Below are positions 38,081 through 51,341 of a DNA stretch of 64,000 nt, one piece after another. The stretch covers positions 252,501 to 316,500 of the forward strand of contig JACATO010000321.1 in NCBI GenBank assembly GCA_018389105.1. Direction: 5' to 3'. The notes beneath the pieces are model-generated. The model searched no databases. It had not been told where the DNA came from and was given only the letters and a program-made list of their open reading frames with translations. Each line of letters opens with the position of its first letter. Position 1 is the first letter of the stretch. The position numbers and the translations under genes were made by a program. Origin of the DNA: Nautilus pompilius (lineage: Eukaryota > Mollusca > Cephalopoda > Nautilida > Nautilidae).

Positions 38081-39513
38081 ATTAAATTCCAAAAGACTTA
38101 TTTTATGGTAATTTACATTTTGAATAAAATGTCTTATGTTGGCATACTGCATAACCTTCATGCAAAAATGCTCTTTTCTGAGGAATCTCTCAAAGTTGTT
38201 CTTTTTAAATACGTATGTAATACTGGGTTTTTGCTTTTTCTTTTATAAAAATACATGAAACATTTTGTAAGGTTTAAGCTGAAAATTAACTGATGATGAT
38301 TGTTGTGGGGGGGGCAAAAAAGCATGTACCTGGTTTACATCTGAACCATAGAGTGCATTGTTGTCAGGTGAACTCTGCTTATGATTACTAGGAGATTATT
38401 AACAGAAAGAAATGCGGTAGCATCTAGAAATGAATAAACAGTTTATTAATCTGCTGATGTGCCTGTTAACTGCTAAGCATTCACAGTAATTTTTGGGTGA
38501 ATGTCTTCTGTTTTACACTGGACAGCTTATGCAGCAGGGAGTGTTTACATGATGTGATGGATAAAAGAGGATACAACCTTTTGCTGATACGATGACAATT
38601 ACTTCATTTGTTTTTGCCGAGATCCACTGAAGTGGATAGATGAGGTTTAGTGTCTGATAATCAACCGTCCATTCTCTCGTGAAGGTATTCTGGGCAAACA
38701 GTTAGATGATGATGCTGGGCTCTGCAATATTTCTTTTGGAGTCTAAGTTTTCTGGCAAGTTACCATATCATTGGAATCCAATGTGTACCTATTTGCATGC
38801 CTGATGCAATGCACTTTTAATTAACGGGGATCGCGTTTTTACTTTAGAAAATCTTTTTCTTTATATACTTCGCATGCTAAATAAAGCTTCAGTTATAGAA
38901 GTACATCAGACAGCAGTGCAATCACAGGGTAACTATATTCTAAAGATATTGAATCTTTTAATGCTTGCCAGATGTTTAAAAGACAGATTGCTAGTTTTAT
39001 GAATCATTATAATCCAGACTTGTGTACCATTTGGTTAGCAGGAATTATTTCAGTTTTAATTGATACAATAAATTTTTTTTTATATATATATATCTATAAA
39101 TTAAATTCAGATGTATGAAGTCAGTTATTTAAAAAAAAAAAAAAAGATTGAGCAATTAAGACAACATGTGGCAGTTTTATATCTACTTCCTTCCAAAAAT
39201 ATTATTTTGAGGTATGTATATTTGGCAAAAAGTAATCTTTAGCTGAAAGGCTTATCTCTACATCTTGTGATGGTCATTAAGGAGCAGATAGCTTTCTCTC
39301 TTTCTACATTCTTATTTTCATATTATTAATCTGTATTTTAATCTGCCAGTTTTTTTTTTTTTTTTAAACCAAAATTAAGCTGCTAGCTTCAGTCTGTTGT
39401 TGAGATGTTTTATCCAGATGTGTTTCTAATGTGAACGTAGAATGGGTCAAATGGACAAACTGATCTGTTTCTTTTGTGTACAGTTCCAGGTTAACTTGCA
39501 GTGTTAATATCAG

Positions 39514-39530
39514 GTGTGTGTGTGTGTGTT
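39514..39530. repeat. (GT)n microsatellite
   Basis: About eight GT units. Confidence 0.9.
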
Positions 39531-39754
39531 GGTTGGGTTGGATTTAGGACAGACAGGCTTTGTTCTTGAATTTCAAAAGTTAAAGAAAAGGAATCTTTTT
39601 GAATAATAAAAATAATGAATCAATCCCTAGTACTAAACGTTTAATTAGGTGCAAATTTTTGTTTGTTTGTTTTTTTTAAAAAAAATAGATTTATTACTTA
39701 GATTCCAAATTCATATAAAATTTACTTTTCCTTTTTTATTTTTCAAATGCTTAA

Positions 39755-39945
39755 TTGTCTGTGGTCCATTGGTAGGCTGTCCATACTGGCTTTCTCCTTG
39801 TCATTTTCCTTCATTTTTTTGGAAAGAAAGAGAATTTCTAGTAGGGATTTCCCTGCCAAAGAGAGAAATGTCAGACCATGACATAGGATTAAGAATGGCT
39901 GCACCCTCGCCAGGGTCATCTATCTATCTCTCTTGTAGGTGTTGA
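39755..39945 (+). repeat. tRNA-derived SINE fragment, plus strand
   Basis: It contains GAATTTCTAGTAGGGATTTC and CCTGCCAAA from the body, then a 3' end TCATCTATCTATCTCTCTTG-TAGG that matches the GTTGTCTCTCTTG(T/A)AGGC end of the other copies. The tRNA-like head is missing or unrecognisable. Confidence 0.6.
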
Positions 39946-41989
39946 TGTACAATGCAACATGGTATCTTGTTGTTTTTTTTTTTAAATCTTCCTCTGTTAA
40001 GCATGACTTGCCCGTCGTCTTTGAAGAAAAAAAGTGAGTGAAACCTCTGCTATTCTTAAAATGTCAGCACCAGTAGTAACCGAAAGTGGAAGAGAGTAAA
40101 GCAGGCCGGAGGATGGACGGACTCTAAACACCTGAGTCACGGATAATAGAGGCCAGCAGAACAGCTGCAGAGAAGCGCCTATGCTTAACTGGATCAGAAT
40201 CCCATCGTTTGTGGGATGAGGAGGAAGACTAATGGTTTTGAAGATTTCCTGTCTTTCAAACCAGGATTGTGCCAAGAAACCGATGGGGGCTCTCTTAATA
40301 GGCAAAGACTGAAGTTTGGGATGTTCTACATTAAAATTAATGAATTATCATGTTTGGTTAGTACCAGACAGAACTGAAGAGTAAAAATTTCCAGAGGGAG
40401 ATTAAATTATAATGTTTGTGCATGATGCGAGGTTACCAAAAACGTAATTTTGGCCAACCACCTCCTCTCCCCCCCTTTTTTAAATTAGCTCATTGGTTGC
40501 CCTTGTTTATTCAATGAATTTGGCTGACAAAAAGAACCCTAAAATTTTCATATTCTCTCTCAACTAAAAAAAAATATAGAGTAAAGTGAAACTAGTTTAT
40601 AAAATAACTTTTTGGTTTTTAACTAAAAGTAAAATCTGTTAACCTACTAATGGTATGCTGCAGTCTAAATAAAATGTTTTAATAGATTTATCGTAATGTA
40701 AAGTATTAATTTTTTCTTTTCTTTTCCTTTAAAAATAATTTTATCAACTTTGGTTTGAGACTTAAATATCATGAAAACTTCAGTGCTTTGCCATTCTAAT
40801 CATTTCATAGTCTACATCATAAAATAATTAACTAAACTGCTTCCGTTAGAAAATTTAGCAAAACTACAATTTCTGTATTTACTGTCTGAGCCCGGTCAGC
40901 CATGTCCACTGATTTTACCAAATGGTCTAATGGATGGATCCCTGGACTGTAAGCCAATAAATCCATTAACTGTTTTTCTCTCCATTATTTTGGTCTTCAG
41001 AATTCTTTAAGGCAAGAAAGAAGGAATAAAATGGGAGAAGAGGTCTTTGTTTTGATATCTTTAATTGTAGGTCAGCTGGCTCCAAGTTTTATTTTTTCAC
41101 TTGAGAGATTGTCATAATTTAATTAAAGAATTTTTGTAGTTTAGACAGTTTTTCATGTTATGGGTATTTGAGAATTAAAGTTATATAATATTAAACTACA
41201 AAATATTAAGATTTAATTACTGCAAATGGGGGATGAAGAGAAGAACAAGATGGTGATTGATGGACAATTTTCCAAGTGGAAAGTAAACCCACTTCTCCTT
41301 TTGAAAGCCGCCTTTCCTGCTTGGTGACTGTTCAGGCCAATGCTAAAATTTGCTTCAGTGGCTCCCAACTGTGTATGTTTGATAAGATTGGTTGAAAATT
41401 TTAAGTTAATGATCATGTAGGAACAATCAAACATTGAATTACATCAAGAATATAAATATTTAATATATTAAAATATGCATGACAATTCTAGTGTTAATTT
41501 TTAAAAAAAAAAATTCTTTTAAATCTGCATGAATTACTGAGAAAAGGTTGACTTCTGATTTTGGGATTTTCAGAGTTTGCTGTAGCAGGATCATAAAACA
41601 ATTTCTAAATATTTCTACTGGAATAATTTAAATCCAGATATTAAAAAAAAAAAAAAAAAAAGCAGATTGACAGGTTAGGTACTTTTAAAGTTTTTAATAA
41701 AATTATTAATTGTGATGCATTTAGTTGTAAAGAATTAGATTAATTAATTAAAGCACGTTATAGTCTGAAAACAAATTTTTAAAGGGACACATATTAAAAT
41801 GGACCCTCTACTCAACCCAGAAAAGTAATTTGATTTTGTAAGAGGAAAGTTTGTGGTTGGCAAACCATCTGTTACCAACAGGTATTGTGTTACAAACAGT
41901 TGTAAGCTAGTGGTTATCGGTGGAATTTAATGAGGGATGAGGTTGGTTGGTTCTAGGAACAATGTACTATAGTTTTTAAACACACTTTC

Positions 41990-42281
41990 GGTCAGGGAAG
42001 CATGACAGTCCAGTGGTAGATGCCCCCAACCGAGTTCTGTAAACTGACTCTAGTTGGTATATATCTTTTCGGCATGTTTTCTTCTTACTCTTCCTCTCCA
42101 GCTAGCCACGTGAGTTTCCTTCCTTCCTCTAAAGAGAAAAACTAAGAGTTCCTGTAGTAGGTTCTCCCCCCCTCCTGCCAAAGTTAGAAGCACTACGCTC
42201 CATGTGATGTGGGATTGGAGTGGATGACTTTTGCCATATCCTTTTTTTTCCTTCCAGAGTTGTCTCTCTTGAAGGCATCAG
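41990..42281 (+). repeat. tRNA-derived SINE copy, plus strand (near full length)
   Basis: The head GACAGTCCAGTGGTAGATGC resembles an A box. A weak B-box region (CCGAGTTCTGTAAACTGACT) follows. The body has CTTCTTACTCTTC, CCAGCTAGCCACGTGAG, AAGAGTTCCTGTAGTAGG and CTGCCAAAGTTAGAAG, and the 3' end GAGTTGTCTCTCTTGAAGGC. All blocks of the family are present here in order, so this is the best reference copy in the window. Confidence 0.7.
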
Positions 42282-45200
42282 CTTAAACTCAAAATAGTTA
42301 GAAAATATGGACTAGCTGCTGAAGCTGGACCCTATTCTTTAAAGTATTTTTCTTTTATGCATGCTTTTCCTGGAAATGTTTACAGTTTTGAATAATTAAA
42401 AAAAAAAAAAAAATGTAAGAAAATTTTTTTTTTTTTAAATTTGTAATTTCCAAAATTAACAAGAAGTGATTGTTCTTGACTGGACCTTAATGTTAATAAC
42501 CCTTTTTGGGAGGGGATAAGCTTTGAATTTTTGTCAAAAAAAAGAAGAAGAAAAATGTGCACTTTGACGATATAGTAACTTTTGCTAGCGTCGTGTTCAG
42601 AACTGGTGTGTTAAAGTAAATTTTAAACAAAATAAAGTTGGTTATTCTCTCTCTCAGCGATGTCAGCAGGCAGGCAGGAGAGTTCTAAATTGAAATGGCC
42701 TTCTGAGACAAATTAGCCAAGATTTTCATCAGCTACTGTGAAGATAAGGCGAGTTGATGTATGTTTACTAAGTTGGGAGAATAAAAAATCTATTGAAAGT
42801 ACAGGAATTTAAAACTTAATTTTCACCTTAAAAAAGAAATAATCTGCTAAATCTGGAAATCGAGTCCAGATGTATAAAGATGCAACATTTGCCAAATTTG
42901 GGCTTCCCCTGGGTGTCTGTATTTTTTAAAAAAAAGAATCTCCTCTTTGGTGGGGGGGGGGGGAGAGAAGAATTTAGTCCAGTGATGGATCTTTCTGTTT
43001 AGTCAGATCTTATTTTTATCACTTACAGATTTCGTTCATTTTGACAGCCTGAGCTTTGAAGGTCTTAAGTTCCACCAAATGCACATTTAATAAGCCTGAC
43101 TTTGAATTTGTTAGGAGAAACTTTTGGTTAAAGAATTCTTATTGCTTAAAAATAAATGACTTCCTACAAGGCTATTAACAGTTCTAGCTTTATCCTAAAA
43201 ATGTTATTTTATCTAATATTAATGAGATTTCTTGAATAGTTTATTTGTTCAATAAAGTGTGTGCGCTAAAACTCTTAGGCACCTTAATGCTGCAGCATCC
43301 TACAATAATGGATTATGCCATGTAGTTTTAAACAGTATTGCAGAAGAGTATTTTGCCCATTTATTAAATAAATAACTGCTGATTAACAGTAGCTGACATT
43401 AGGAAAGCTTAAACTACATGGATATCGGATGGCACCTGTGCTGTAAGGAGTAAGTCTCATGCTCAGATGTCCATTTCTTTTGACTTTATTTGCTGTCGGT
43501 GATGCCATTAATTAGGCTCATCTTGGTATGGTCTCCTTTTCCATTTAGATTGAGTTATTCTGTACAGAAGGTCTGCATCGCTATTTCAATAATAAATGGA
43601 GGATTGAAACCAGGTACTTATTTAAAAATGGATAAATTCTAATTTTTGAAATTAAGAAAACAACAAAATCTGTAATAAGACTGAACTTTGTGGTGGTTAA
43701 GAACCAGCTACAAATTTGGTTAATCATGGCACCAGAATGGGCACAGCCGGCTTACTCTGTGATTGGGTGGGTCTAAGCTTTTTGGAGACTAGGGATTAGC
43801 ATGGTTTCTTCTGCTCTTGAAGCTGGTGCTGCATGGCTTTCCTTCCTGTTTTTCTTCTGATGCTAATCAAGAGTGTTGCTTTGCATGCATGCCAGTCTAT
43901 TTGGTCATCGCACTGATTTTGAAAACCAACCCCTTATTTTTTGGTTGGTTGTGCGTAAATTAACCAATTTTTCTACAGAAATGCTTGAGAAACTGGAGAA
44001 CTTGGAGAGACTGACTTGGTTGCTTTTGCCAATTTCTTCTGATTCTGGTTTTTGTCATTCATTGAGTTACTAACTGAACATTCAGAGTGCCACAAGTTCT
44101 GCCTTTGGGCCATTTAAACTTTGGTCTAGCAGATTGCATTATCGTTCAGTCAGTGGGGGGGGGGTGCTGTACTTTCCTAAACACACCTAGCTGTTGTAGT
44201 GGAGCGAGCGGGTTCAGCAGCTCTGTTGCGATGATGTATTAGAAATACCCTCTCTTCCTCTTAGTCCTCTTGATAGAGACTGGCGAATGCCTAATTAATG
44301 TCCAAAACGATGTAGAGCGTTAGAAAAATCCATTGCTTCAACTTTATTTTTAAAAAAAAAAAAGAAAAAGATGTTCAGTGATGTATGGTTGAGTAATGAT
44401 TGCTACATGTTGTGGAATGGGCTCCGTGTGTTGGATGTAACTGTAAACCCTTTCGCTAGCAGCTTCATGCATGATTACCTTGTATGGCGACACATGGAGT
44501 TCTTCGTAATTTCAAAATCTGCTTTTTCAAGGAGCTTTGAAGTGACTCATTCTGAACCCAGATTCTATGACCCTCATTTTTTTAAAAAAAAAAAAAAGCA
44601 TCATTTTTCTTCACTTTGTCATGCCTTTTTGAGACATGATTTTAAAATCACATCCAATCTACCCTCGTGGTGAAACCCAACTATTCTTAATGCCTGGGGA
44701 AATTCAGTATTTCGCAGAATTTTATTTACCATTCTTACATATGAATGATTATTTTCCAAATACTTAATAATTGGTATAGGTTAAGTTTATTCACTTTCCT
44801 TGTTTTAAGAAGTGTCTCTCTATTAAATTAAAAATACTTGAGGAATGTTGTCAATACCAAATAGCAAGTGTTGATCTTAATCTAGACTGGATATATTTTA
44901 AACTTATTTCAAAGTAATCATCTTGTTGTATGGGTTGTCAGTTACCAATGGTGACTAAAATGTTGATTGTTATGTATATATTTCTGGTGCTAGTGTACAC
45001 AGGATGTGGTGTAAATTTGAATATTCCTGGAAATTTCCTTTATTTAAGTCTCTCACAAAACACGTTTAATGTGTGTGCCATCATCAACCATAAGGCATTT
45101 CTTGCAGGATTCTTAAACACTTCTTCTTTCCAGGATTTGCTTTAGTGTAGTCTGAGTAAATATATATTTTTGCCTCATGTGCTTTGTTGGTCCAATGCAG

Positions 45201-45762
45201 ATTTGTCAGGTCAGTAGTGGCTGTTGCATCTATTTACGTGGCCACTGAGATGGAGGGTACCCTCACTGAATCACTCACAAAATTGCATTTGGAAACTGAT
45301 GCCATCTCCAGGAACTATCTTTGGCACACTAGCTAAGGCAATAATGATTACTAATTAAATAGTTTATGCACAGAAATAAAAAAAAAAGAAAATTGTGGCT
45401 ATCAAAGGCATCCCCCTTTTTATAATTTGAGATTTATCTCAGTATGCAGTGGTGCATGCATTTTCACTATAAAGTTTTGGCTGCATGTGATCTTAGTCTT
45501 TATAGCATATACCAGGGTCTCTGATCCATTGCAGGTAAGTTTCATCTTTTAAGATATTGGTTATATGCTACATCCATAAGGAAGATACTATAATGTTAGA
45601 TACATGAACTGACATATTGTGAATTATGATTTAGAGGAGACTGACAAGAGGCAGCCAGAGGTGTCTTCTATGTCTTACCATTCGAGGATTGTTAAGCTTT
45701 GTTTTTCCAATATCCATCTAACCAGGTGACCTATTCTGTATACTCAGAATCTGTTTTTCCAG

Positions 45763-45855
45763 AGTGGTTTCAAGCCTGCTGTGAGAGTCTGGAATGTGGA
45801 AGAAAAGATCCAAGTTGCTGAGTTCTTCGGCCATAAATTTGGTGTCAAATGTGTG
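45763..45855 (+). CDS. WDR62/MAPKBP1-like exon, end of blade 1 and start of blade 2
   Basis: Acceptor TTTTTCCAG and donor GTG|GTGAGC; 31 codons, phase 0 on both sides. It reads [17 protein letters not shown] then [14 protein letters not shown]. The family consensus here is SGH.PAVRVWDV.E...[18 protein letters not shown] gives the d strand with the WD-type dipeptide (WN here). GHKFGVKCV starts the next blade, finished by [11 protein letters not shown] in the exon 191 bases downstream. Confidence 0.96.
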
Positions 45856-46046
45856 GTGAGCATAGCAAAAGTACTAAGGGCATTAAAATGAAACCTGGCT
45901 AAATAGCATCGTTGTAATGGTATCTGGCCTGGTTACATAAGAATTCCCCTAGTGGAAAAAAAAAAACTATTTAATGATTTGATTTTCTTAGTTTTAGATT
46001 TGTAGCCCAGTGGATCAGCTGTTCTTATTTTTGTTTTAATATATAG
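45856..46046 (+). other. Short intron (191 bp)
   Basis: Donor GTGAGC and acceptor AATATATAG. It is by far the smallest intron of the set. The acceptor has an AT-rich, weak pyrimidine tract. Confidence 0.93.
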
Positions 46047-46163
46047 GCTTTCTCTCCCAACTCAAAGTACATTGTTTCGGTGGGAATGTTTCATGACATG
46101 GTAATAGATGTGTGGAACTGGAAAAATAATGTGAAAGTGGCTTCCAACAAAATTTCGTTCAGG
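46047..46163 (+). CDS. WDR62/MAPKBP1-like exon, second WD40 blade
   Basis: 39 codons, phase 0 on both sides, donor AGG|GTAAGC. It reads [20 protein letters not shown] then [19 protein letters not shown]. The family has AFSP..KYIVS.G.QHDM.VNVW.WK...VASNKVS.R, so nearly every conserved position is kept (HDM, VW, ASNK). The human QHDM is FHDM here. A single-frame scan misses it because it is short. Confidence 0.97.
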
Positions 46164-48342
46164 GTAAGCTTAATTATACTTATTACGCTTTTTTCCTCTA
46201 ATTATAGCATCATCGTACACCTTGTTGTGGGCATTTTTTAAAGTAATTAAACTGTCTAGTGGGTTTAGTGTCAGGTGATGGAGATGCAGTTTTGTTTTTG
46301 TTTGTTTTATTTTAAATGTTTCGGCTATTGAAATGTTGAATTTATTTTGTCCAGTCTATTGCTAGAGTAAGTTAAAGGAGCTGTGTGTTGTCTCGCCTTC
46401 GCTCATCTATGCGGAGAGAACTTTTCCAGGATCCCTGGATGGTTGCAGATTGTGCATCAGTTCAAGAGATGAGATAATTTAGGCTGGTTAGTTTGACATG
46501 TACCATCGTTGTTAGATGAGATTCAACACTTAAAAATTCCAGATGTTGGCAAAGTTGGTGTTGTCTTGCGCTGATGTTTACAGAAGCATAGTTTTCTGGC
46601 TGTCCACTAGGAAGCGTCTCCAAGCCTAGCATTTCTGTCTAATTTTGGCAGGGAAGTCCATACAACAACATTTTTGCCAACTGGTAAAGAAGTGCAAGAA
46701 ACCGTGTCAGGCAGATATACAAAAATGAGTTGGTCCCTTGATCTTATCAGTCCACTGGACCACCATGCTGCTGACTGATGATTAAGAAATTGTTCCCATA
46801 ATGCAGTGCTGTGAAATATGGTAGTAGCAGAACTCTTTTGAAAGGTGTGAGAAAATATACAAACAAAAACACACTCTGGAGTTTTGCACATCCTTGGCAC
46901 TACAGCAACATTAGCACTTGTGATTGAGAAGGGAGTATTGCTGTTTAGCATCGGCACTGGCTGCTTTTAGCAACGTATCATGGGAACCTCAAGTAGATGG
47001 CATTTTCAGGATTTTTTTTTCCCTGCTGCTCTAAGGAAGTTTGTGTTCGCGATTACAAATCCCTGAAGAAAGTAGGGGGTTTGCCATCTTTTTGAGTTGC
47101 AACTGAACTAATAATTGAACCTGTTCTGATTATGCCGATGCTGATAAGGTGATGAGGAAAATGCTCCGAGTGGGGATGGGTGAATTTTATTTATCTGAAA
47201 ATAGTTAATAAGGTGGAAAGTACTTGTTATCAAAACACATCCAAAGATATTAGCATCCAAACATTGGTCTCTCTTTGATGTAAGTACTTTGAAGATTTTG
47301 GTTCTTATATAAATTGGAATTTTGTAGATTATAAAGCATCCAAAGGTAATTCACTAGGATAATAATTTCTTTTTTAAACACTTAAAGGTTCTTTTTTTTA
47401 AAAAAAAATAAAAATGAAAGTGACAAAGGCACTTAAATTTTAATTTAAAAGAAATTTTCTTTAACTTGATTTATAGACATTTGAAGATGAAAGGAGGCTA
47501 TGTTGAGAGAGAGAGAGAGAAGAGAGAGAGTTGTTTAAAAAAAATTTTATTTTCTGGGATTGAAGACCAAGATGAGGTCAAATACATTGAAAACCATTTA
47601 AGACGTAGTGTGCTTGTTCTCCCCTCCAGATGTTCCATAACTAAAGACTGCCAGCACTCGCTCACTATCTCTTTTTGCAAGACCACTTGTTTATAAAATT
47701 CCTGCTTAATAACGCTCTCCAAAGTTCAGTTGCTACAAAGCACACTTTAAAAAGTTTATATGATTTGCACGAAATCTACGTACAAGGTGAGTGTGGTAGA
47801 ATAGCAGGTATCTTTCTGTTTTTAGCAAAACAATTTGATCGTCTACCTGCAGCAGTATTGTGCTGGTGCTCAGATTATTAAATCATAGAAGATAAGAAAT
47901 TATAGGTTTGGCACATACTTTCGTGTCTTGTCTTAAATAAAGTATGCGATATTTAAATTTTTTAAACTGACTGCCATAAACCAATTGACATGCAATAATC
48001 CATTGGCGTATTAAGAAAAATACCCCGTGTCCTCGTTCACCTTTGGCACTAAAACTGTAGGACAACGTCTTCAGTTGTCTCTCTTTCTCCGTTAACATGC
48101 CACTGGCCAACAAAAATTTTAAATTGTGCTATTAATGCTTGTCTCTCTTGGTTGTAGTTGTGGAGAACCAGCTTCTGCTTAGAAGTGAGAGAAAAACTGG
48201 TACAACATGAAATTCCAGATATGGACAGGGTGTGAACCCTTTGGTAACTTTACAGAGACAGCTATGTTTTCTGGTTATGTTATAGTAACCCAGCCAGCAG
48301 TTGTGTTTAGTGGTTGTGATGATTTTAGTGTATGTTTTTCAG
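46164..48342 (+). other. Intron (2.18 kb)
   Basis: Donor GTAAGC and acceptor TGTTTTTCAG. It contains a minus-strand SINE copy near 46.6-46.8 kb and a GA tract near 47503-47529. Otherwise no feature was seen. Confidence 0.9.
46590..46775 (-). repeat. tRNA-derived SINE copy, minus strand
   Basis: On the minus strand the head CATGGTGGTCCAGTGGACTG leads to GGTTTCTTGCACTTCTTTAC and CAGTTGGCAAAA, then ACTTCCCTGCCAAAATTAG and CTTCCTAGTGGACA. The last block also occurs in the copy at 22.05-22.29 kb. The 116-residue ORF that covers this stretch is incidental. Confidence 0.65.
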
Positions 48343-48438
48343 GTGTCGTCACTTGATTTTGCAGAAGATGGGAGTTATTTTGTAACTGTTGGAAAGAGAA
48401 ATGTGAAGTTCTGGTACCTGACAAATACTAAACTCAGG
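48343..48438 (+). CDS. WDR62/MAPKBP1-like exon, third WD40 blade
   Basis: 32 codons, phase 0 on both sides, acceptor TTTTTCAG and donor AGG|GTAAGT. It reads VSSLDFAEDGSYFVTVGKRN then VKFWYLTNTKLR. The family has V.[24 protein letters not shown], so blade and order are clear. The strand-d motif is VKFWYL rather than the standard WD, as in other family members. Confidence 0.97.
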
Positions 48439-48864
48439 GTAAGTAAGGAATAGAATAGATGATGATAACAGCAGTAGTCACTTAAAGTAGTTTTTATGTA
48501 ACCACCTGAAGATATGCCAGTTGAATTGTTTTCTTTATTATTATTATTATTATTGGCTTTACTGTAACTTTGTATCCCCACCTCTGAAAACGCCTGATGC
48601 CCGATGACAATGGTTTCTATCAGAAATGTCTTTTTTTTTGTGTGTGTTTAAAGGCAGGGAAGTGTCTTTACAGAAGAGACTTACTGTTATGTGTCACTGA
48701 GGGTTTTATGATCACTGTTGGGTTGACAAATGCAAATTTTAAACTGTATGTCAAACTTCTAAAGATCTTAAACGAATTGGGAGATTTTCATAATACCCTT
48801 CAGAATCAGACACACATCTCAAAGAAAACCGGTGTTTTACTATTTCTAGACATTGTATGAATAT

Positions 48865-49025
48865 GCCATAAACTTCTCGAGAATTCCAAGCAGAGTCTGC
48901 TCGGGTGGCTTCTTTTCTGGCCCCACCCAATATCTGTTGTTGTAGTAGTGTTGGATGCAAATAACTCGACGATTAAACTGCCATCTATTTCTCGCTCTTC
49001 AGAAGCACCCAAGCGAAGTTCTTGA
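48865..49025 (-). repeat. Unclassified repeat-like fragment, possibly a retroelement 3' end
   Basis: The base composition is more balanced than the surroundings. On the minus strand it contains GCATCCAACACTACTACAAC and GGGTGGGGCCAGAAAAGAAG, with overlapping open frames. It has the look of the 3' end of a non-LTR element, but I recognise no domain. Confidence 0.25.
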
Positions 49026-51289
49026 ATCTTAATGACATTAAGTAAAAGAAATAATACTTTTGGAACTCAACACTATTAGATTTTCAAAGCAAGCAAGAAG
49101 AAAACTGCTAAGGTGTTTTGTTGTTGTTTTTATCTTATCTTATCCCCCCCCAAATAATAACCCTGACTGAAGTCCCTAAAGCATCTACCTAATTAACTTT
49201 TCTTTTTTTGTTTGTTTTTAAGAATCCTGTGGGAGTGTTCAGAGACTTTTCCTATTTATTAAATTATTATAAAATTGTAGCATTGTATCCATCAGAGAAA
49301 TGGGTGGGATTTAGGTTCAAGATGAATAGAATTGTCAGAACAATCTCTCCCTAGGAGTAATTACCACCACAAGATCTGAATGCTTTATCATGGTAAGGCT
49401 ACTAATTTAATCCCCTTTTTTCTTTTTTTGCTTTAACCTGTATTAGATTTGTTTTCTCATTTTCTAAAAGAAAAGAAGAGAAAGAAAATGTACGGTTCAG
49501 ATTTTATCCGTTAAAAGAAAAAAATGGCGACGGTTAGTTGAAAAGAAGAGAGAGAGAGAGTGAGCCAACCTTGAGAGATTTGTTGAATGGTTGATGGTAA
49601 CAGACTTGGAGTCTATTAATAATGCTAGTTGATCTGCTAAGTGGAAAATGCTGCTTGGTGTTAATAAAGGTAGCTGCCAAACAAAATCTATTACTAGATG
49701 ACTTGGGAGCTAACTATGGTGGGGATTTTGTTTGAGTAGAATAGAAATGTCCGGGTTTGGTTATTACATCTAAGCAGAAACACAGCAAGGGATGGGTGTG
49801 TGGGTGGGGCAACTGTCTTTGGCCCCCACCAAGAAGAGGAATGCCATAATATTGTGAATATGTAAAGTTTCACATGCTATGCTAGTGTGTAATATTACTT
49901 AAGTTCAGGGCATTAACAAACTAATATTATTTTATTACTGATTATTAATTAATTAGTAATAAACATTTTTGATGTGGGGTACATGATTATAAGTGTTTTG
50001 TTCAGGATACTGTGTGTTTGGCAATGTTAAATTTTGTATGCTCACTCTCATTAAATTAGAGGTTCAATCAGCCATCATTATAAGGCTTCAGCTTGATTGG
50101 GCCTAGGATGTGTGTTTTTTCCCTAATAGTTAAAAAATCCTTTGTCACTAACTTCATGTTGTTTGATGTTGAGGAGGCTGGTGGCTCTATTTGAGTGATG
50201 CTACTCTATTGAATAGATTCAAAGAAAGAGATTCATAGGGGCTAAGTAAGAATAGGTTGACTACATTTTGTAGCTGTTGCCAAATGCATTTCTGATATGG
50301 TTAGGATTTTGATTGTTGATACATCAGTGGAGGTCTGCGCCTTGTTTTTCTGTTCACTAAATATTTTAACTACTCATGGGCCATCTGTATAATCAGTTGG
50401 GTCCAGAGATGAAGAATAGGCAGGGCCACCTTTTCCTTTCTAATTAGTTTTCTATCATATCTTTGTTTCGTTTTTTTCTTTCATTGAACTTGACTCTTAA
50501 GTTCATGTGGCAGACCATGTTGATTGATCAGTTAGCTACTTTAAACACACATTTTTGGCTTTTTCCCAGCTGGCACAGGATTGAGAATCCAGGTAAATTT
50601 TCTAAAAAAAGAACAAAAAAAAAAACGTTGAAGTTTCATTCTAGTTCAGATGCCAACAGCTGAGTTACCATGGCAACTTTAACTTTTCTCAGTAATTGTT
50701 GTTGGACCAAAATAGCTCTCATCTACTTGCATTCATTTCTGAAGATCAGCCTTGTCTACTAGGGACTGTTGATGACATTGTTTATGGCTTGGCATGTTTT
50801 CAGATGCTGGTCTGTCTTTGGTTGCTGATTAATCTTTTTGAAGAAAGACAGGATTCCAGAAAAGATTGTCCTGCAAGTTTCTTTGTGGTAACCTTTGCCT
50901 CTCTGAAGGTACAGTAATTATTTAGAGGTAATAAATATACAATTGTAACATTCACTGAAATAAATTTGAATTCAAAATAGGTTTTTCTTTTTTCTTGTAG
51001 CAGCCAGAATCTTCTTTTTTTTTTTTTTTTATTAATACCTATTGATCACTTCTGTGGCTACTACTGTTCAGTACTGTTTATAATGCTGTCAGACAGGACC
51101 TTCCATGCTTCAGTTCTCTCCTAATTCTGAACACTGTGCACATCTACTTCAGTCCCTGACATTGGCGCTATGTATCTTCAATCTTAAAATTCTTCTTATC
51201 GGCTTTCATTCTGTCTACCAGCTCCTCTAACAAATTAACCGAGTATTAAATATATGTATTCGTTTGGAATATGATTGCCTTTTTTAAGA

Positions 51290-51290
<1 letters not shown>

Positions 51291-51340
<50 letters not shown>
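51291..51340. repeat. (TTA)n microsatellite
   Basis: About 17 perfect TTA units. They produce a poly-Tyr run in one frame, which is not real coding. Confidence 0.97.

Positions 51341-51341
<1 letters not shown>

Larger units (their letters stand above)
33845..45762 (+). other. Intron (11.9 kb), SINE and simple-repeat rich
   Basis: Donor at 33845 and acceptor TTTTTCCAG at 45762. SINE copies are seen near 35.7, 37.9, 39.8 and 42.1 kb. The rest (33850-35650, 36060-37880, 38100-39750, 39950-41990, 42290-45700) holds no supportable gene, only AT-rich sequence with poly-A/T, (CATC)n, (GT)n and oligo-G tracts. Confidence 0.85.

Noticed and set aside
43549..43613. Exon-like segment flanked by TTTCCATTTAG and CAG|GTACTT
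   Set aside because: Its 65 bp would break the frame between two phase-0 exons, and its translation matches nothing in the family. A poison exon cannot be excluded without RNA data.
46607..46957. 116-residue minus-strand ORF
   Set aside because: It covers a SINE copy whose blocks recur elsewhere in the window.
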